Below the pieces are notes generated by a model, which saw nothing but the letters and a program-made list of their open reading frames with translations, did no database searches and was not told the origin of the DNA. DNA of 64,000 nucleotides from Shimia_B sp038528385 (lineage in GTDB: Bacteria; Pseudomonadota; Alphaproteobacteria; Rhodobacterales; Rhodobacteraceae): contig JBCBET010000001.1 in the NCBI GenBank assembly GCA_038528385.1, positions 310,001-374,000 of the forward strand, written 5' to 3'. Below are positions 17,124-26,411 of this stretch, in pieces; the first letter of the stretch is position 1; each line of letters begins with the position of its first letter. The position numbers were made by a program, and so were the translations under genes.

Positions 17124-19493
17124 CTACTCCCTCGTTTTGAGTACCGCGATGAGATCGAGCTCGCCAAGCCTGCGAGAGACCATCAGCACGGAGATTACCG
17201 CGGCGCCGAGCACCACGAGGCTCGTCTGAGCAAACGTCGCGGGGTTGAGAACGAGCGGAATGGTGTAGAGGTCGCTCGAAAAGCTTTCGGTCATGGCCCG
17301 CGCGATCTGCGTGCCGAGCCACCAACCAAGGGGCTGTGCCAGAAGCGCCAGAAGCATCACCTCGCCCGCGAGGACGAGTGCGACGTCGAGACGGCTGAAC
17401 CCCAGGATGCGGAGCGAAGCAAGCTCCCGCGCGCGCTCCGAGAGCTGGATGCGCGCCGCGTTATAGCAGACGCCCACGGTGATGATGCCCCCGAGAATGA
17501 CGTAGATGGTGGTCATGACGAGGATGTTGCGGCTGATCGTTTCGAGGAAGTTCACGCGGTTCGCGGTCATGTTCACCGCGCTGACGATGGCCGGAATGTC
17601 CTTGATGGCCTCGTCAAAGTCCTGAGCGTTGAACGGATCAGCCAGCATGACATTCGCTGCCGTCATCCGCGGCGCCTCGCCGAAAAGCCGATTGAACTCC
17701 GAGTAATCGAGATAAGCGCCGAGCCCAAAATACTGCGTGACGACACCGGCCACGGGGATCGCAATGGTTTCCTGCCGGTCCCCATCGAAACGAACCTCGA
17801 GGCGTTCGCGGGTCGAGACCTGGAGTTGATCGGCCAACCGCTCCGCCAGGAGAAGCCCGCGCGCGTCGAGCTCCACCGGTGCTCCTGCCCCGTCGACAAC
17901 CTGCGTGAGCTCCGCGCCACGGCGGATGGTTGAAAGCTGGGCCTTCTTCTCGACGGGACCGCGGCGCAGGACCACCTGGTGAAAATGCTGGGGCTCTGCG
18001 GTCAGGACACCGGGCAGCCTGCGCACCTCTTCCAACCCGGATGCCGAAACGTCGGGGCTGAAGAGGATGGCCACGTCCTGCCGATTTGACTGGTAGAAGC
18101 CCACGTCGATGATGACGTCCAGGGAATCCGGGAAAAAGGCCGACGCAACCAGCGTGGACACGGCAAGCGCCACACCGATGAGGGTCGCCGCGGCTCGCAG
18201 GGGCCAGCGGGTGATGCCGCGCAGGACCATGCGGGCAGGCTGTGAGAACCTCAGGACAGCGACGAGCCAATCGATGCCCGACGTGCGAAAATTCGCCGGC
18301 GCCGGTGGCGCCATCGCGACAGCGGGCTCCAGACGCGCCGCAGCAATCGCGCTGCGCAGCCCCCCGAGGGAGGTCGCGGCCAACGCGAGTAAAGACGCAC
18401 CTGCGTAGGTCTGAAGCGGCACCGAAAACACGAGCGAGGGGAAATCGAAGTATTGTGCGTAGGTGCGTGCCATCGAGAGGGCGAGCCAACTCCCCGCAAG
18501 GCTTCCGATCGCGATGCCGATGACCGCGATCAGCCCCGCCAAAAGCAGGTAATGGAGGCATATATCGAGGTCGGAGTACCCCACGGCCTTGAGCAGGCCA
18601 ATCTCCGCCCGTTCCTGGCTCACGATCCGCCCGACCACCATGTTGACGAGAAAGACGGTGATCCCGAGGAAGATGGGCGGCAGGAACGTCGCCATGACCT
18701 CGAGCTGTTCGATCTCGCTCTGAAGGAAGGCGTGGGATTGCTGTTCGCTGCGATCGCGCTGGGCGCGCCCGCCGAAGGGCGCCAGGAGGCTTTCGAGGTC
18801 GTCCCCCACCATCTCGGTGTCGGCATGGGGGAGAAGAGAGATCGCAAGCGTGTTAAATGCTCCCGCCATGTCGTAGCTGGCCTCCATCAGAGGGGCGCTC
18901 AACCAGACGATCGCGAACGTATCGCTTTCGGGGAGGAGCGCCCCGGGGCCCTGGGTGTAGATGAACTCCGGTGACAGGGCAGTGCCGACGATCACGACCG
19001 CGCGCTTCTTGCCGTCCAGCGTGATCCAGAACCGACTGCCGAGGGTGTAGCCGTTCGCCGCTGCGAAGGGCTCATTGACGACGACTTCATCAGGTCGCTC
19101 GGGCCAAGCGCCCGACCTCAGGAGAGGCAGGTTCAGCAGAGGTGGCGATCTGACGTCATAGCTGATGAGAAGGCCTGTCGCCGCCTTCGCCTGCCCGGGG
19201 CGATCGATAGTGGCAAAGGCGCGGATATCCGCATGGGCCTGCACCACTCCGGGAATGCTCAATACCTCCGGCAGGAGGCTGACGGGCGCGCGGCGCGCAT
19301 CGACGAAGAGGTCGGCAAAGAGGTTCTCTTCGTAGTAGGCGCTTTGACTTTCGTGCAGCGCCCGGCTCATGCCCACGGACATGATAATGATCGCGACGCC
19401 CGCGGCGAGCACAAGAGCGATTGCAAGCCCCTGCGCCCAAAGTCTCAGAAAGTCCCGGAGAAGCTTGATGTCCAGCGCCCGCATGGTGATCAC
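17124..19493 (-). CDS. ABC transporter permease with two FtsX-type domains
   Basis: A 789-residue permease with an N-terminal membrane helix (about 20-42), a large extracytoplasmic region, three helices with the FtsX pattern near VGRIVSQERAEIGLLKAVGYS, then a second extracytoplasmic region and a second FtsX block near RIQLSERARELASLRILGFS. This two-repeat form is typical of DUF214/LolE-like exporters that act on the periplasmic side rather than pumping through the membrane. The GTG at 19493 overlaps the ATPase stop codon; an ATG at 19484 is an alternative. It forms a transporter with the ATPase upstream and the adaptor downstream. Confidence 0.9.
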   Translation of the reverse strand: MITMRALDIKLLRDFLRLWAQGLAIALVLAAGVAIIIMSVGMSRALHESQSAYYEENLFADLFVDARRAPVSLLPEVLSIPGVVQAHADIRAFATIDRPGQAKAATGLLISYDVRSPPLLNLPLLRSGAWPERPDEVVVNEPFAAANGYTLGSRFWITLDGKKRAVVIVGTALSPEFIYTQGPGALLPESDTFAIVWLSAPLMEASYDMAGAFNTLAISLLPHADTEMVGDDLESLLAPFGGRAQRDRSEQQSHAFLQSEIEQLEVMATFLPPIFLGITVFLVNMVVGRIVSQERAEIGLLKAVGYSDLDICLHYLLLAGLIAVIGIAIGSLAGSWLALSMARTYAQYFDFPSLVFSVPLQTYAGASLLALAATSLGGLRSAIAAARLEPAVAMAPPAPANFRTSGIDWLVAVLRFSQPARMVLRGITRWPLRAAATLIGVALAVSTLVASAFFPDSLDVIIDVGFYQSNRQDVAILFSPDVSASGLEEVRRLPGVLTAEPQHFHQVVLRRGPVEKKAQLSTIRRGAELTQVVDGAGAPVELDARGLLLAERLADQLQVSTRERLEVRFDGDRQETIAIPVAGVVTQYFGLGAYLDYSEFNRLFGEAPRMTAANVMLADPFNAQDFDEAIKDIPAIVSAVNMTANRVNFLETISRNILVMTTIYVILGGIITVGVCYNAARIQLSERARELASLRILGFSRLDVALVLAGEVMLLALLAQPLGWWLGTQIARAMTESFSSDLYTIPLVLNPATFAQTSLVVLGAAVISVLMVSRRLGELDLIAVLKTRE

Positions 19494-20260
19494 CAGGAAA
19501 TTTCAGCAGGCGAAAGCCGCGCGGCGTTCTCCGCGATATCCGCGACCTCGCCGTCCTGAAAAAAGATCACGCGGTGCGCCATCTGGCGAATGGCGGCATT
19601 GTGCGTGATAATTGCTGTGCTGGTGCCGATTTCGTCGTTGATGAGTTTCAGCGCCTCGAGCACCTGCACCCCGGTCTGTGAATCAAGGGCGCCCGTGGGC
19701 TCGTCACAGAGCAGGACATCGGGCCGTTTTGCCACGGCCCGCGCGATGGCCACCCTTTGTTGTTCCCCGCCGGAGAGTTGCGCGGGAAAGTGATCCATCC
19801 GCCGGGCGAGCCCGACGAGCTCCAGCGCTTCTTCCGGCTGCATCGGAGACCGCGCGATGTCCGTGACAAGCTGGACATTCTCCCGCGCCGTGAGACTCGC
19901 GACCAGATTGTAGAACTGAAAAACGAAGCCCACGTGATCGCGACGGTAGCGTGTCAGCGTTCGGGCGGATGCGGATGTCAGCTCCAGATCCCGAAACCAG
20001 ACGCGCCCGCTCGTGGGCGTATCCAGACCGCCCAGGATGTTGAGAAAGGTCGACTTCCCGGAGCCCGAAGGCCCGAGGAGAACGACGAACTCCCCGTCGT
20101 AGAATGTCAGGGAAACCTCCCGGAGCGCCTGCACGTGCGCAGCGCCCTGGCCATAGACCTTGCCGATCCCCTCGGTTCTAAAGACAATCGGACGCGAGGA
20201 CTCCTGATCCGGCTCGGGCTGGGATACCGCTAGCCCTGCCAATCGACACCGGCATTGCAT
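19490..20260 (-). CDS. ABC transporter ATP-binding protein (LolD/MacB-type)
   Basis: 256 residues with Walker A GPSGSGKST, Q-loop FVFQFYNL, signature LSGGEQQRVAIARA, Walker B VLLCDEPTGALD and the switch His in ITHN. The sequence QFYNLVASLTARENV is characteristic of the MacB/LolD subclass, which pairs with FtsX-type permeases. The best start is the ATG at 20260, which overlaps the end of the flavodoxin gene by 31 bases. A longer frame to 20320 lies entirely within that gene. Confidence 0.9.
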   Translation of the reverse strand: MQCRCRLAGLAVSQPEPDQESSRPIVFRTEGIGKVYGQGAAHVQALREVSLTFYDGEFVVLLGPSGSGKSTFLNILGGLDTPTSGRVWFRDLELTSASARTLTRYRRDHVGFVFQFYNLVASLTARENVQLVTDIARSPMQPEEALELVGLARRMDHFPAQLSGGEQQRVAIARAVAKRPDVLLCDEPTGALDSQTGVQVLEALKLINDEIGTSTAIITHNAAIRQMAHRVIFFQDGEVADIAENAARLSPAEISW

Positions 20261-20727
20261 TCGAGCGCGAAACGACGCGCATCGATGTTGTCCAACAGCC
20301 AATTCTGACGATTGCTGCACATGATCGATTGCGACACGAACTCCCGTCCCAAATGCTCCCTGGCCTTAGTGATCGCCGCATCGTCATTGCGGGGGTCGCC
20401 ACAGGTCAAAGCGATCGCAACACGGTGCTCGGTTTTCGACAGGCGTTTAATCACCGGGAGCAGCGGCGCCGCGGGCCGCCCGGCCCAGACCGGTCCCACC
20501 AGAACGATCAGGTCGTCAGCTTCCGGGAGTTCATCGAGGCCCGACACCTCCGGCGCGACACCCAGCAGAGCGTCGCGTCCCGCGGCGACCGCGCCCAGGA
20601 CCGGCCACCGGTAGCGCCGTGTGGAAAGCTCGCAAAGGGTCCCTTCGAGGCGCCTCGCCAAATCCTCGGCGAGGTGGCGTGAATGACCAGTGCGCGAATA
20701 GTAGATGATTTTGGGCTTGCCGGGCAT
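20230..20727 (-). CDS. Flavodoxin-like protein
   Basis: A 165-residue single-domain protein opening with KIIYYSRTGHSRHLAEDLA, the FMN-phosphate loop of flavodoxins and NAD(P)H:quinone reductases of the WrbA/flavodoxin fold. It has VGPVWAGRPAAPL, matching the second FMN-contacting loop. GGAG precedes ATG 20727 at a normal distance. As the first gene behind the FixK box at 20782 it leads the operon that ends in PHB synthase. It could deliver electrons or reduce a quinone; its partner is unknown. Confidence 0.82.
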   Translation of the reverse strand: MPGKPKIIYYSRTGHSRHLAEDLARRLEGTLCELSTRRYRWPVLGAVAAGRDALLGVAPEVSGLDELPEADDLIVLVGPVWAGRPAAPLLPVIKRLSKTEHRVAIALTCGDPRNDDAAITKAREHLGREFVSQSIMCSNRQNWLLDNIDARRFALECNAGVDWQG

Positions 20728-20781
20728 GGGTAATCTCCAAGCGAACTTGCCCGTGCCTAGATCACCGCCGCCCCAGGCATT

Positions 20782-20795
20782 TTGATCAATGTCAA
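20782..20795 (-). promoter_or_regulatory. FNR/FixK-type box upstream of the flavodoxin-ABC-phaC operon
   Basis: TTGATCAATGTCAA matches TTGAT-N4-RTCAA. Its centre is about 61 bases before the flavodoxin ATG on the minus strand, which leaves about 20 bases of leader for a class II promoter. Confidence 0.72.
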
Positions 20796-21221
20796 TCAGC
20801 GGCGCATGGCCGTGCGCTAAAGCCGGATAACCACGCCCTCCGGAGACCCGCCATGCTCAAAACCACGAGAGCCGCAATCGTTATCGAGGTCGAAGATCCG
20901 CTCGATATGCGCGGCGTCCCGCTGCCGGATGGCGAGCAAAAGGACGGGCTCAAAGCCGCCTCTGCTCCGGAGCGGGGGCGTGTGAGACAGACAGATTGGC
21001 CTCCGAGGGCCCCAATGCCCTCCTATATCGAGAGGGCTTCGCGTCGCGGGGCGATCACTGGCATCCGCCGCCGCCCAAGGAGCCGACCAGCCTGCGCCGC
21101 CGAAAGCTCTGGCTTCGCCTGCATCGCGGGGCGCAACGGTGACATTTTGACCTCGGTCTTCCAGTGCCTGAATGGCCGTCGGTCCGAGGGCGGTTTCTCC
21201 AAAGATATCGGCGCGTGATCC
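20796..21221. other. Region without a recognisable gene
   Basis: About 425 bases. Both strands have frames over 120 codons (plus 20853-21218, minus 20817-21266), but neither translation shows a known fold, hydrophobic pattern or ribosome site. It may be a decayed gene; I cannot identify one. Confidence 0.5.
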
Positions 21222-21722
21222 ATGCCTGCTGCAACCAACAAAGACGACCTCCTCAGCGCCACGCACGCCGAATATCGCAAGCTTCTCGCCCTTGTTGAGC
21301 GGTTCGATGCCAAGCGAGCCAAGGTTTCAGATGCCTCCGGATACTCAGCCCAGCGCATCGTCGGCCACCGCGCCGCGTGGATCGACCTCTTCTTCGGATG
21401 GTGCAGGGACGCGGATGCGGGGATCACCCCGAGGATGCCCAAGGCTGGCTACCTCTGGCGCAACACGCCCGAACTCAGCGACGAGATCTGGGCCGAACAA
21501 CGCCAGATGACCTGGAGAGAAATTGTCGCGCTACTCGACAAAAAGCACGCGGCTTTCGTGGAATTTCTCGAGGGGCAAGATGACGATGCGCTTTATGCCA
21601 AACCCATGTCCCCCGGCCTGAAATGGACCCGCGGTCGCTACGCGGAGGCTGTGGGTCCTGCGCACTACCGTTCCGCGGCCAAATACATGCGCGGGCTCCT
21701 TCGCGTTCTTCAGCCGAACTGA
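21222..21722 (+). CDS. ClbS/DfsB-family four-helix bundle protein
   Basis: 166 residues, largely helical. The pattern around RIVGHRAAWIDLFFGWCRDA, LWRNTPELSDEIW and GPAHYRSAAKYMRGLLR fits the ClbS/DfsB family (DinB-like fold, DUF1706). Characterised members protect DNA against the genotoxin colibactin by hydrolysing it, but most relatives have no known role. No ribosome binding site is obvious before ATG 21222. Neighbours give no functional hint. Confidence 0.7.
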   Translation: MPAATNKDDLLSATHAEYRKLLALVERFDAKRAKVSDASGYSAQRIVGHRAAWIDLFFGWCRDADAGITPRMPKAGYLWRNTPELSDEIWAEQRQMTWREIVALLDKKHAAFVEFLEGQDDDALYAKPMSPGLKWTRGRYAEAVGPAHYRSAAKYMRGLLRVLQPN

Positions 21723-22114
21723 CCTCCACCGGGTTGCCGTTTCATGCTCGAGGATAGCGATATCATGGTCGCAGTGAGTGGAATAGGGAGCTCGCTCACA
21801 GCAATCAGGGGACCAGCGTCCATTGTGATCATCGAAGGGAATATGCGCCGCAATGGGAAAACCATGCCCGGTCCTCGACATTGTCCCAACGACACGGCGC
21901 GCGACCTGATCGTGAAGGTGACCGCCCGCGCCGACGCCAGCATCCCGGTGGCCCTTCTCCAGAAAGATGCCGAGCGCACCGCCCAAGCCAAGTCATGCGG
22001 CGGGTGACGCCGGAAGAGAGCCAGTGGCAAAGCGCGCCTTCGCAGTCTCCCGTATCCGAGCGCCATGACAGGCCTCGCCCCGTGTACCCTACTAGCGCGC
22101 TGGACCCCAACAAC
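21723..22114. other. Region without a recognisable gene
   Basis: About 390 bases with open frames on both strands (plus 21744-22007, minus 21531-21986 and 21710-22159). None is recognised and the protein-like stretches are compatible with antisense noise. A degraded gene is possible. Confidence 0.45.
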
Positions 22115-24290
22115 ATGATCCGCGATTTTCAGCATCCTCTCCGGCCTCTCTGCAACCACGCTCCATCGCCGTCATCGGGGCCAACGATCGCCCGGACAGC
22201 ATCGGCGGGCTCGCATTTTCGAAGCTCTTGGCCGCCGGTTTTCGCGGCGATGTCTATTCCGTGAACCTCAAATACGCGGAGGTGCTGGGGCACGCATGCG
22301 CGCTGAGCCTCCGCACAGTGGAGCACTCGGTGGATTTCGCCCTCGTGTGCACTCCGATGTCCCGCAATGAACGCGTGCTCAGGGACTGCGCGGCAAAGGG
22401 CATAGGGCATGCCATCCTCCTGAGTTTCAACGAGCCTCCGACGCGCGAACGCCTCGCGGCGCCCGCAGATGCCAAGGTTCTTGGCCCCGGGTCCGCGGGG
22501 CTTCTGAGACCGTGGCTTTCCCTCGACGCGAGCATATTTCCGTCCACCGCGCCCAAGGGCGGGCTTGCGATCGTTTCGCAATCGGCCTCACTCGCCGGCG
22601 CGACCACGGACTGGGTGCTCCCAAATCATGTCGGGCTCTCCGCGCAGGTGTCCCTGGGCGCAGAGGCCGGCATCTCCCTCGAAGAGATGGTCGAGTATCT
22701 GGCAGAAGATGCGCCGACACAGGCGATCCTGCTCTGCATTGAGGACGTGGCCGACGGGCCGAGGCTCCTCTCCGCGCCGCGTTAGGCGACGTGGCGCAAG
22801 CCCGTGATCGTGTTGCGGGTCGGCGGCTCACCTTCGGACCGCTACAACGGCGATGACGCAATCTTCGATGCGCGCTGTCCCGCGTGGGCGCGGTCAGGGC
22901 GAGGACCTTCGGCGAGGTCTTCTCCGCTGCAGAGATACTGTCTTCCGGTCAACGCGCACAGGACAACCTACTGGGAATTCTGAGCAACAGCCATGGGGCG
23001 GCTCTGCTGGCCCAAGATCGCGCGATGGAGCTCAGGCTCCGCCTGTCGCCCGAGGACGTCCTCATCCCCTGCCACCTGAGGGAACCTGGCGGAGCGGAGG
23101 CCAATGGGGCTGCACTCGACACCCTCCGGCGCGCCGAACGTCTGGACGGCATAGTGGCCCTCTTCGCCCCGATCCCTTTGTGGACGCGGACCGGTTCGCC
23201 ACCTCCGTCATCGAACGAAAACTGTATGCCCCTTCAAAATCGTTGCTCACCTGCTGGATGGGTCAGAGCTCGACCGCGTCCGCGCCCCGCCGATTGTCGT
23301 CTGCCGGCATCTCCGATTTCGGTCTTCCCGAGAGCGCCGTGGAGGCTTTCGCCTTTCTCGCGGAACACAAGCGCAAGCACGACTTGGCCCTCGAGGTTCC
23401 CGACCCGCGAAAGACGCCGGATGCGGGCCTTGAGACGGCGAACGGTCTCTTGAACGGCGTTCTCGGCGACGTGCCGGAAACCCGTCTGTCGAGGGTCTTC
23501 GAAGCGGTGGAGATCGTGAGCCTTCGCGATCCGCGAGCGGCCCCCGGGACCAACGCATTCCGGTGGCCCACGATCAGGCGTTCCGCGCGTTTATCGAGCT
23601 GGCGGGCATGGGCCGGCGGAAGACCGTGATGCTGCCGCCGCTCACGTCCGTTCTGGCCGAACACATGGTCGAACAAATCGCCGCATTGGTCAGTGACATG
23701 GATGGCGAGGCCCGCGCCGCTTTGGCGGCCTTGCTGCAGCGTCTCTCCGAACTGGTATGCGGGGCTCACGGGATCGAGGAACTGACGGTGTCGGCGTCCA
23801 TACGGCAGGAGGAAGCTTTCGTCGTTGAGGCGAGCATGACGACGGGACCACCTGGACGCGAGGGACCGCGGCTTGCCTGATCCGCCGGTCCCGCGCATCT
23901 CACCAGGGATCTCGAGCTCCCAGATGGAGCCGTCCTCCGCATCAGGGCCATGCACGCGGAGAATGCCGAGCAGGAAAGCGCCTTCGTCAGTCAGCTCTCG
24001 CCCCTGTCGAAGCGCATGCAATTTTTCGGCATGCTTAAAACTCTATCTCCCGAGCAGCTTGCGCACTTCACCCAACTTGATTTCAGCCGGGAGCTCGCCC
24101 TCGTCGCCCTCGACATGCAGGGCGACCGGGAAACCCAAATCGGCACCGCGCGGTCTTGTCCCCTCCCTGGGAGGACCGCGGCGGAATTCGCCGTCGTGGT
24201 TGATGATGGCTGGCGCGGTCCCTCGGTTTCGAGCGGGCCGAGGACGCCGCAGACGACGAGGTCCTCACCTTCTGGCGTTCGCTCGACTGA
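22115..24290 (+). pseudogene. Decayed acyl-CoA synthetase/GNAT protein acetyltransferase (PatZ type)
   Basis: Pieces of one ancestral gene appear in order in changing frames. The CoA-binding start is MIRDFQH then RSIAVIGANDRPDSIGG. The ligase part runs to a premature TAG at 22783-22785, continues after a frame change as KPVIVLRVGGS and RTFGEVFSAAEIL, then becomes ATP-grasp remnants such as LPPLTSVLAEHMVEQIAAL. A GNAT domain follows from about 23910 (LELPDGAVLRIRAMHAENAEQ to FAVVVDDGW). The end LGFERA...VLTFWRSLD stops at TGA 24288. At least four frame changes, one internal stop and loss of the HTGAL motif and of the GNAT acetyl-CoA loop make it non-functional. In intact homologues the GNAT domain acetylates lysines, for example on Acs. 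Confidence 0.8.
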
Positions 24291-24343
24291 CGACGTGGTC
24301 CGCAGCTTTGAGCTCGGCCGAGCGAACATGGAGGGCAGCAACC

Positions 24344-25075
24344 CTATTGGGAAACGGTAGCGGCTGGCGCGCTGGCCTGCTCCGCCGCGATGGCCACGTC
24401 GCACCAAATAGGCAGGTGATCGGAGGCCCTGCGCGCCTTGGCGCAGTCGGCGACGCCCGCTTCTTCCAAACGTGTTCCCTCGGAAAGGGCAAACCGGTCC
24501 AGGGAGGCGAACGGGTGTCGAGCGTGAAAGCTCTTTCCCGGCGCACAAAGGCTGAAAGCCCGACCGAACGGCTCGAGCCCCTTGTCTCCTGACCATTCGT
24601 TGAAGTCGCCCGCGATGATGAGGTGCCCGTCGCTCGGAACGGACTTGAGGATCTCCGCCTGCTGTTTGCGTCGATCTCTCCGTCGCAGCCCGAGATGAGT
24701 TGCCACGAGGTCGATGGCGTAAGCACCCCGGATCCGCAGGTGCACCGCGCCTCGCGGTTCGAGGCCCGGCAACGACATCCGCGTGACGCCCGCTGCGTGC
24801 AGCCCGCGCCGGAGCAAAACGGCATTGCCATGCCATCCGAGGCTTTCACCGGTCACGGCGATGTCGGCCACGGCAAAATCCGTATGACCGGACAAGAGGT
24901 CGCGCGGTAGCGCGGACGGGCGGCGCCCCAGTCGAAGATCGGCCTCCTGCAGCGCAACGACGTCGGCATCGAGTGTGTTGATGGCGTCGATGACGCGACC
25001 GGGATCGCGGCGCTGATCTAGACCGCGCGCCTTGCGGATGTTGTAGCTGGCGATGCGCAGGGATGCCTGAGACAT
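24344..25075 (-). CDS. Endonuclease/exonuclease/phosphatase (EEP) family hydrolase
   Basis: 243 residues with the metal-dependent EEP core: Asn in ASYNIRKARG, Glu in ALQEAD, the GDFNEWSGD motif with catalytic Asp and Asn, and the terminal SDHLPI with the catalytic His. Family members cleave phosphodiester bonds in nucleic acids, sphingomyelin or phosphoinositides; the substrate here cannot be told. No signal peptide is visible, so it acts in the cytoplasm. It is divergent from the DUF2238-type membrane protein gene 41 bases away. Confidence 0.88.
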   Translation of the reverse strand: MSQASLRIASYNIRKARGLDQRRDPGRVIDAINTLDADVVALQEADLRLGRRPSALPRDLLSGHTDFAVADIAVTGESLGWHGNAVLLRRGLHAAGVTRMSLPGLEPRGAVHLRIRGAYAIDLVATHLGLRRRDRRKQQAEILKSVPSDGHLIIAGDFNEWSGDKGLEPFGRAFSLCAPGKSFHARHPFASLDRFALSEGTRLEEAGVADCAKARRASDHLPIWCDVAIAAEQASAPAATVSQ

Positions 25076-25116
25076 CGAGCTGATATAAGATTGTGCCGTT
25101 GGAATAGCAAAACCGA

Positions 25117-25794
25117 ATGCCGAACAGCATGCAGAGACTTCTTCACGCAGCCGGGCCTGTCATGCTGGTGCTTTGGTCGGGTCTGCTCCTCAGCGCTCTG
25201 TCGGCGCTTCTGCTTGGTCGTCTACCCTTGGCGTTTGTGAGCGCCGCCACGCTGCTTCTGGCGGTCGCGCCCTTGGTGTTGGCGGAGCGGCTCTCCCTTC
25301 GCCTCCCGCTACCCTTTCTTTTGGCCACGACGCTCTTCGTCGTCGCGTCCCTGATGCTGGGGGAGGTGTTCGACTTCTACAACCGGCTTTGGTGGTGGGA
25401 CCTCGCGCTCCACGGTTCGGCCGCTGTAGGCTTTGGCCTCATCGGGTTTCTCTTCGTCTTCATGCTGTTCGAGGGAGATCGCTTCGCCGCACCTGCATCT
25501 GCGCTCGCCTTCATCGCGTTCTGCGTGGCGATGATGATGGGGGCTCTGTGGGAAGTGTTCGAGTTCTCCATGGACAAGCTCTTTGGCCTCAACATGCAGA
25601 AATCCGGCCTCGACGACACCATGGGTGACCTGATCGTCAACGCAATCGGGGGCGCTGCGGCGAGCCTGGCGGGATACTTCTACGCCAGATACGAGAATGC
25701 CGGCCTCTTGGGACGCGGCCTCGAGCAATTTATCGCGCTCAACAAGCGCTACTTCCGCAAGGCAAAATCGCGCCTGACGCGGAAAGACGGCTGA
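25117..25794 (+). CDS. Multi-pass membrane protein, DUF2238/YjdF-like
   Basis: 225 residues with six probable membrane helices. The conserved stretch GEVFDFYNRLWWWDLALHGSAA, followed by MGALWEVFEFSMD and the NMQKSGLDDTMGDL segment, is characteristic of DUF2238 proteins. Their function is unknown. A short basic tail ends the protein. The start at 25117 has only a weak GGAA upstream; an ATG at 25129 is an alternative. It ends five bases before the convergent lipoprotein gene. Confidence 0.8.
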   Translation: MPNSMQRLLHAAGPVMLVLWSGLLLSALSALLLGRLPLAFVSAATLLLAVAPLVLAERLSLRLPLPFLLATTLFVVASLMLGEVFDFYNRLWWWDLALHGSAAVGFGLIGFLFVFMLFEGDRFAAPASALAFIAFCVAMMMGALWEVFEFSMDKLFGLNMQKSGLDDTMGDLIVNAIGGAAASLAGYFYARYENAGLLGRGLEQFIALNKRYFRKAKSRLTRKDG

Positions 25795-25798
25795 TCCC

Positions 25799-26407
25799 TC
25801 AGGCGGCGAGGCGCGTGATCCAATCGACCGTCTCAGGCAAAAGCGTCTCGAGCACGCTCTGAAAGCCCTGGACGATCGTGCCGGTCCGATCATCCGCTAT
25901 AGGCTCCTGCTCTTGGAACCGCCGCGTCCCCAGCACGCGCTGGTCGCGGTCCCGGAGGATGGTCACGTCATAGGCCACGCGGAGGCTGAATTGCCCGTCT
26001 GGGCCTCTTTCCGCACCGAACGCGTCGAGGCGCATGAGGACGACCGCATCGGGGACCGGCCCTGCGCCCTGTGGCCCGACGAAGCCGAAGGCTCCGGTGG
26101 ATGCCAGGGACTGGACCACGATCATCTGTAGCATGGCGGGCAGCTCCTGCGCCCAGCGCGCGTCCGGCAGGTAGGTCACGGCCAGCGCCTCCTCTCGGAT
26201 AAGGATCCGGTCCGTCGAAACCGCCGCCGCCGCTTGTGGCTCGAGCACGAGCAAGGTCCTCGCAGAACGCCGCGCGGAACGAGGCATTTCCACGGGCTGG
26301 AGCGCGAAGGTGTCCCGCGGCGCAGAAGCATCGCTCAAGGCGTTCAGCGCCGTGCAGCCCGGGAGCGCGAGCATTCCGGTCGCGAAAGATCTCCTCGTTA
26401 GGTCCAT
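25799..26407 (-). CDS. ABC-type transport auxiliary lipoprotein (PqiC-like)
   Basis: 202 residues with an N-terminal RR-containing signal and lipobox LPGC (Cys18), so a lipid-anchored envelope protein. The body matches the ABC-transport auxiliary lipoprotein family found with MCE systems: it has EEALAVTYLPDARWAQELPAMLQ and a late FQEQEPI. It lies five bases after the mlaD-like gene and is the last gene of that operon. Such proteins probably link the MCE barrel to the outer membrane. Confidence 0.85.
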   Translation of the reverse strand: MDLTRRSFATGMLALPGCTALNALSDASAPRDTFALQPVEMPRSARRSARTLLVLEPQAAAAVSTDRILIREEALAVTYLPDARWAQELPAMLQMIVVQSLASTGAFGFVGPQGAGPVPDAVVLMRLDAFGAERGPDGQFSLRVAYDVTILRDRDQRVLGTRRFQEQEPIADDRTGTIVQGFQSVLETLLPETVDWITRLAA

Positions 26408-26411
26408 GGCG

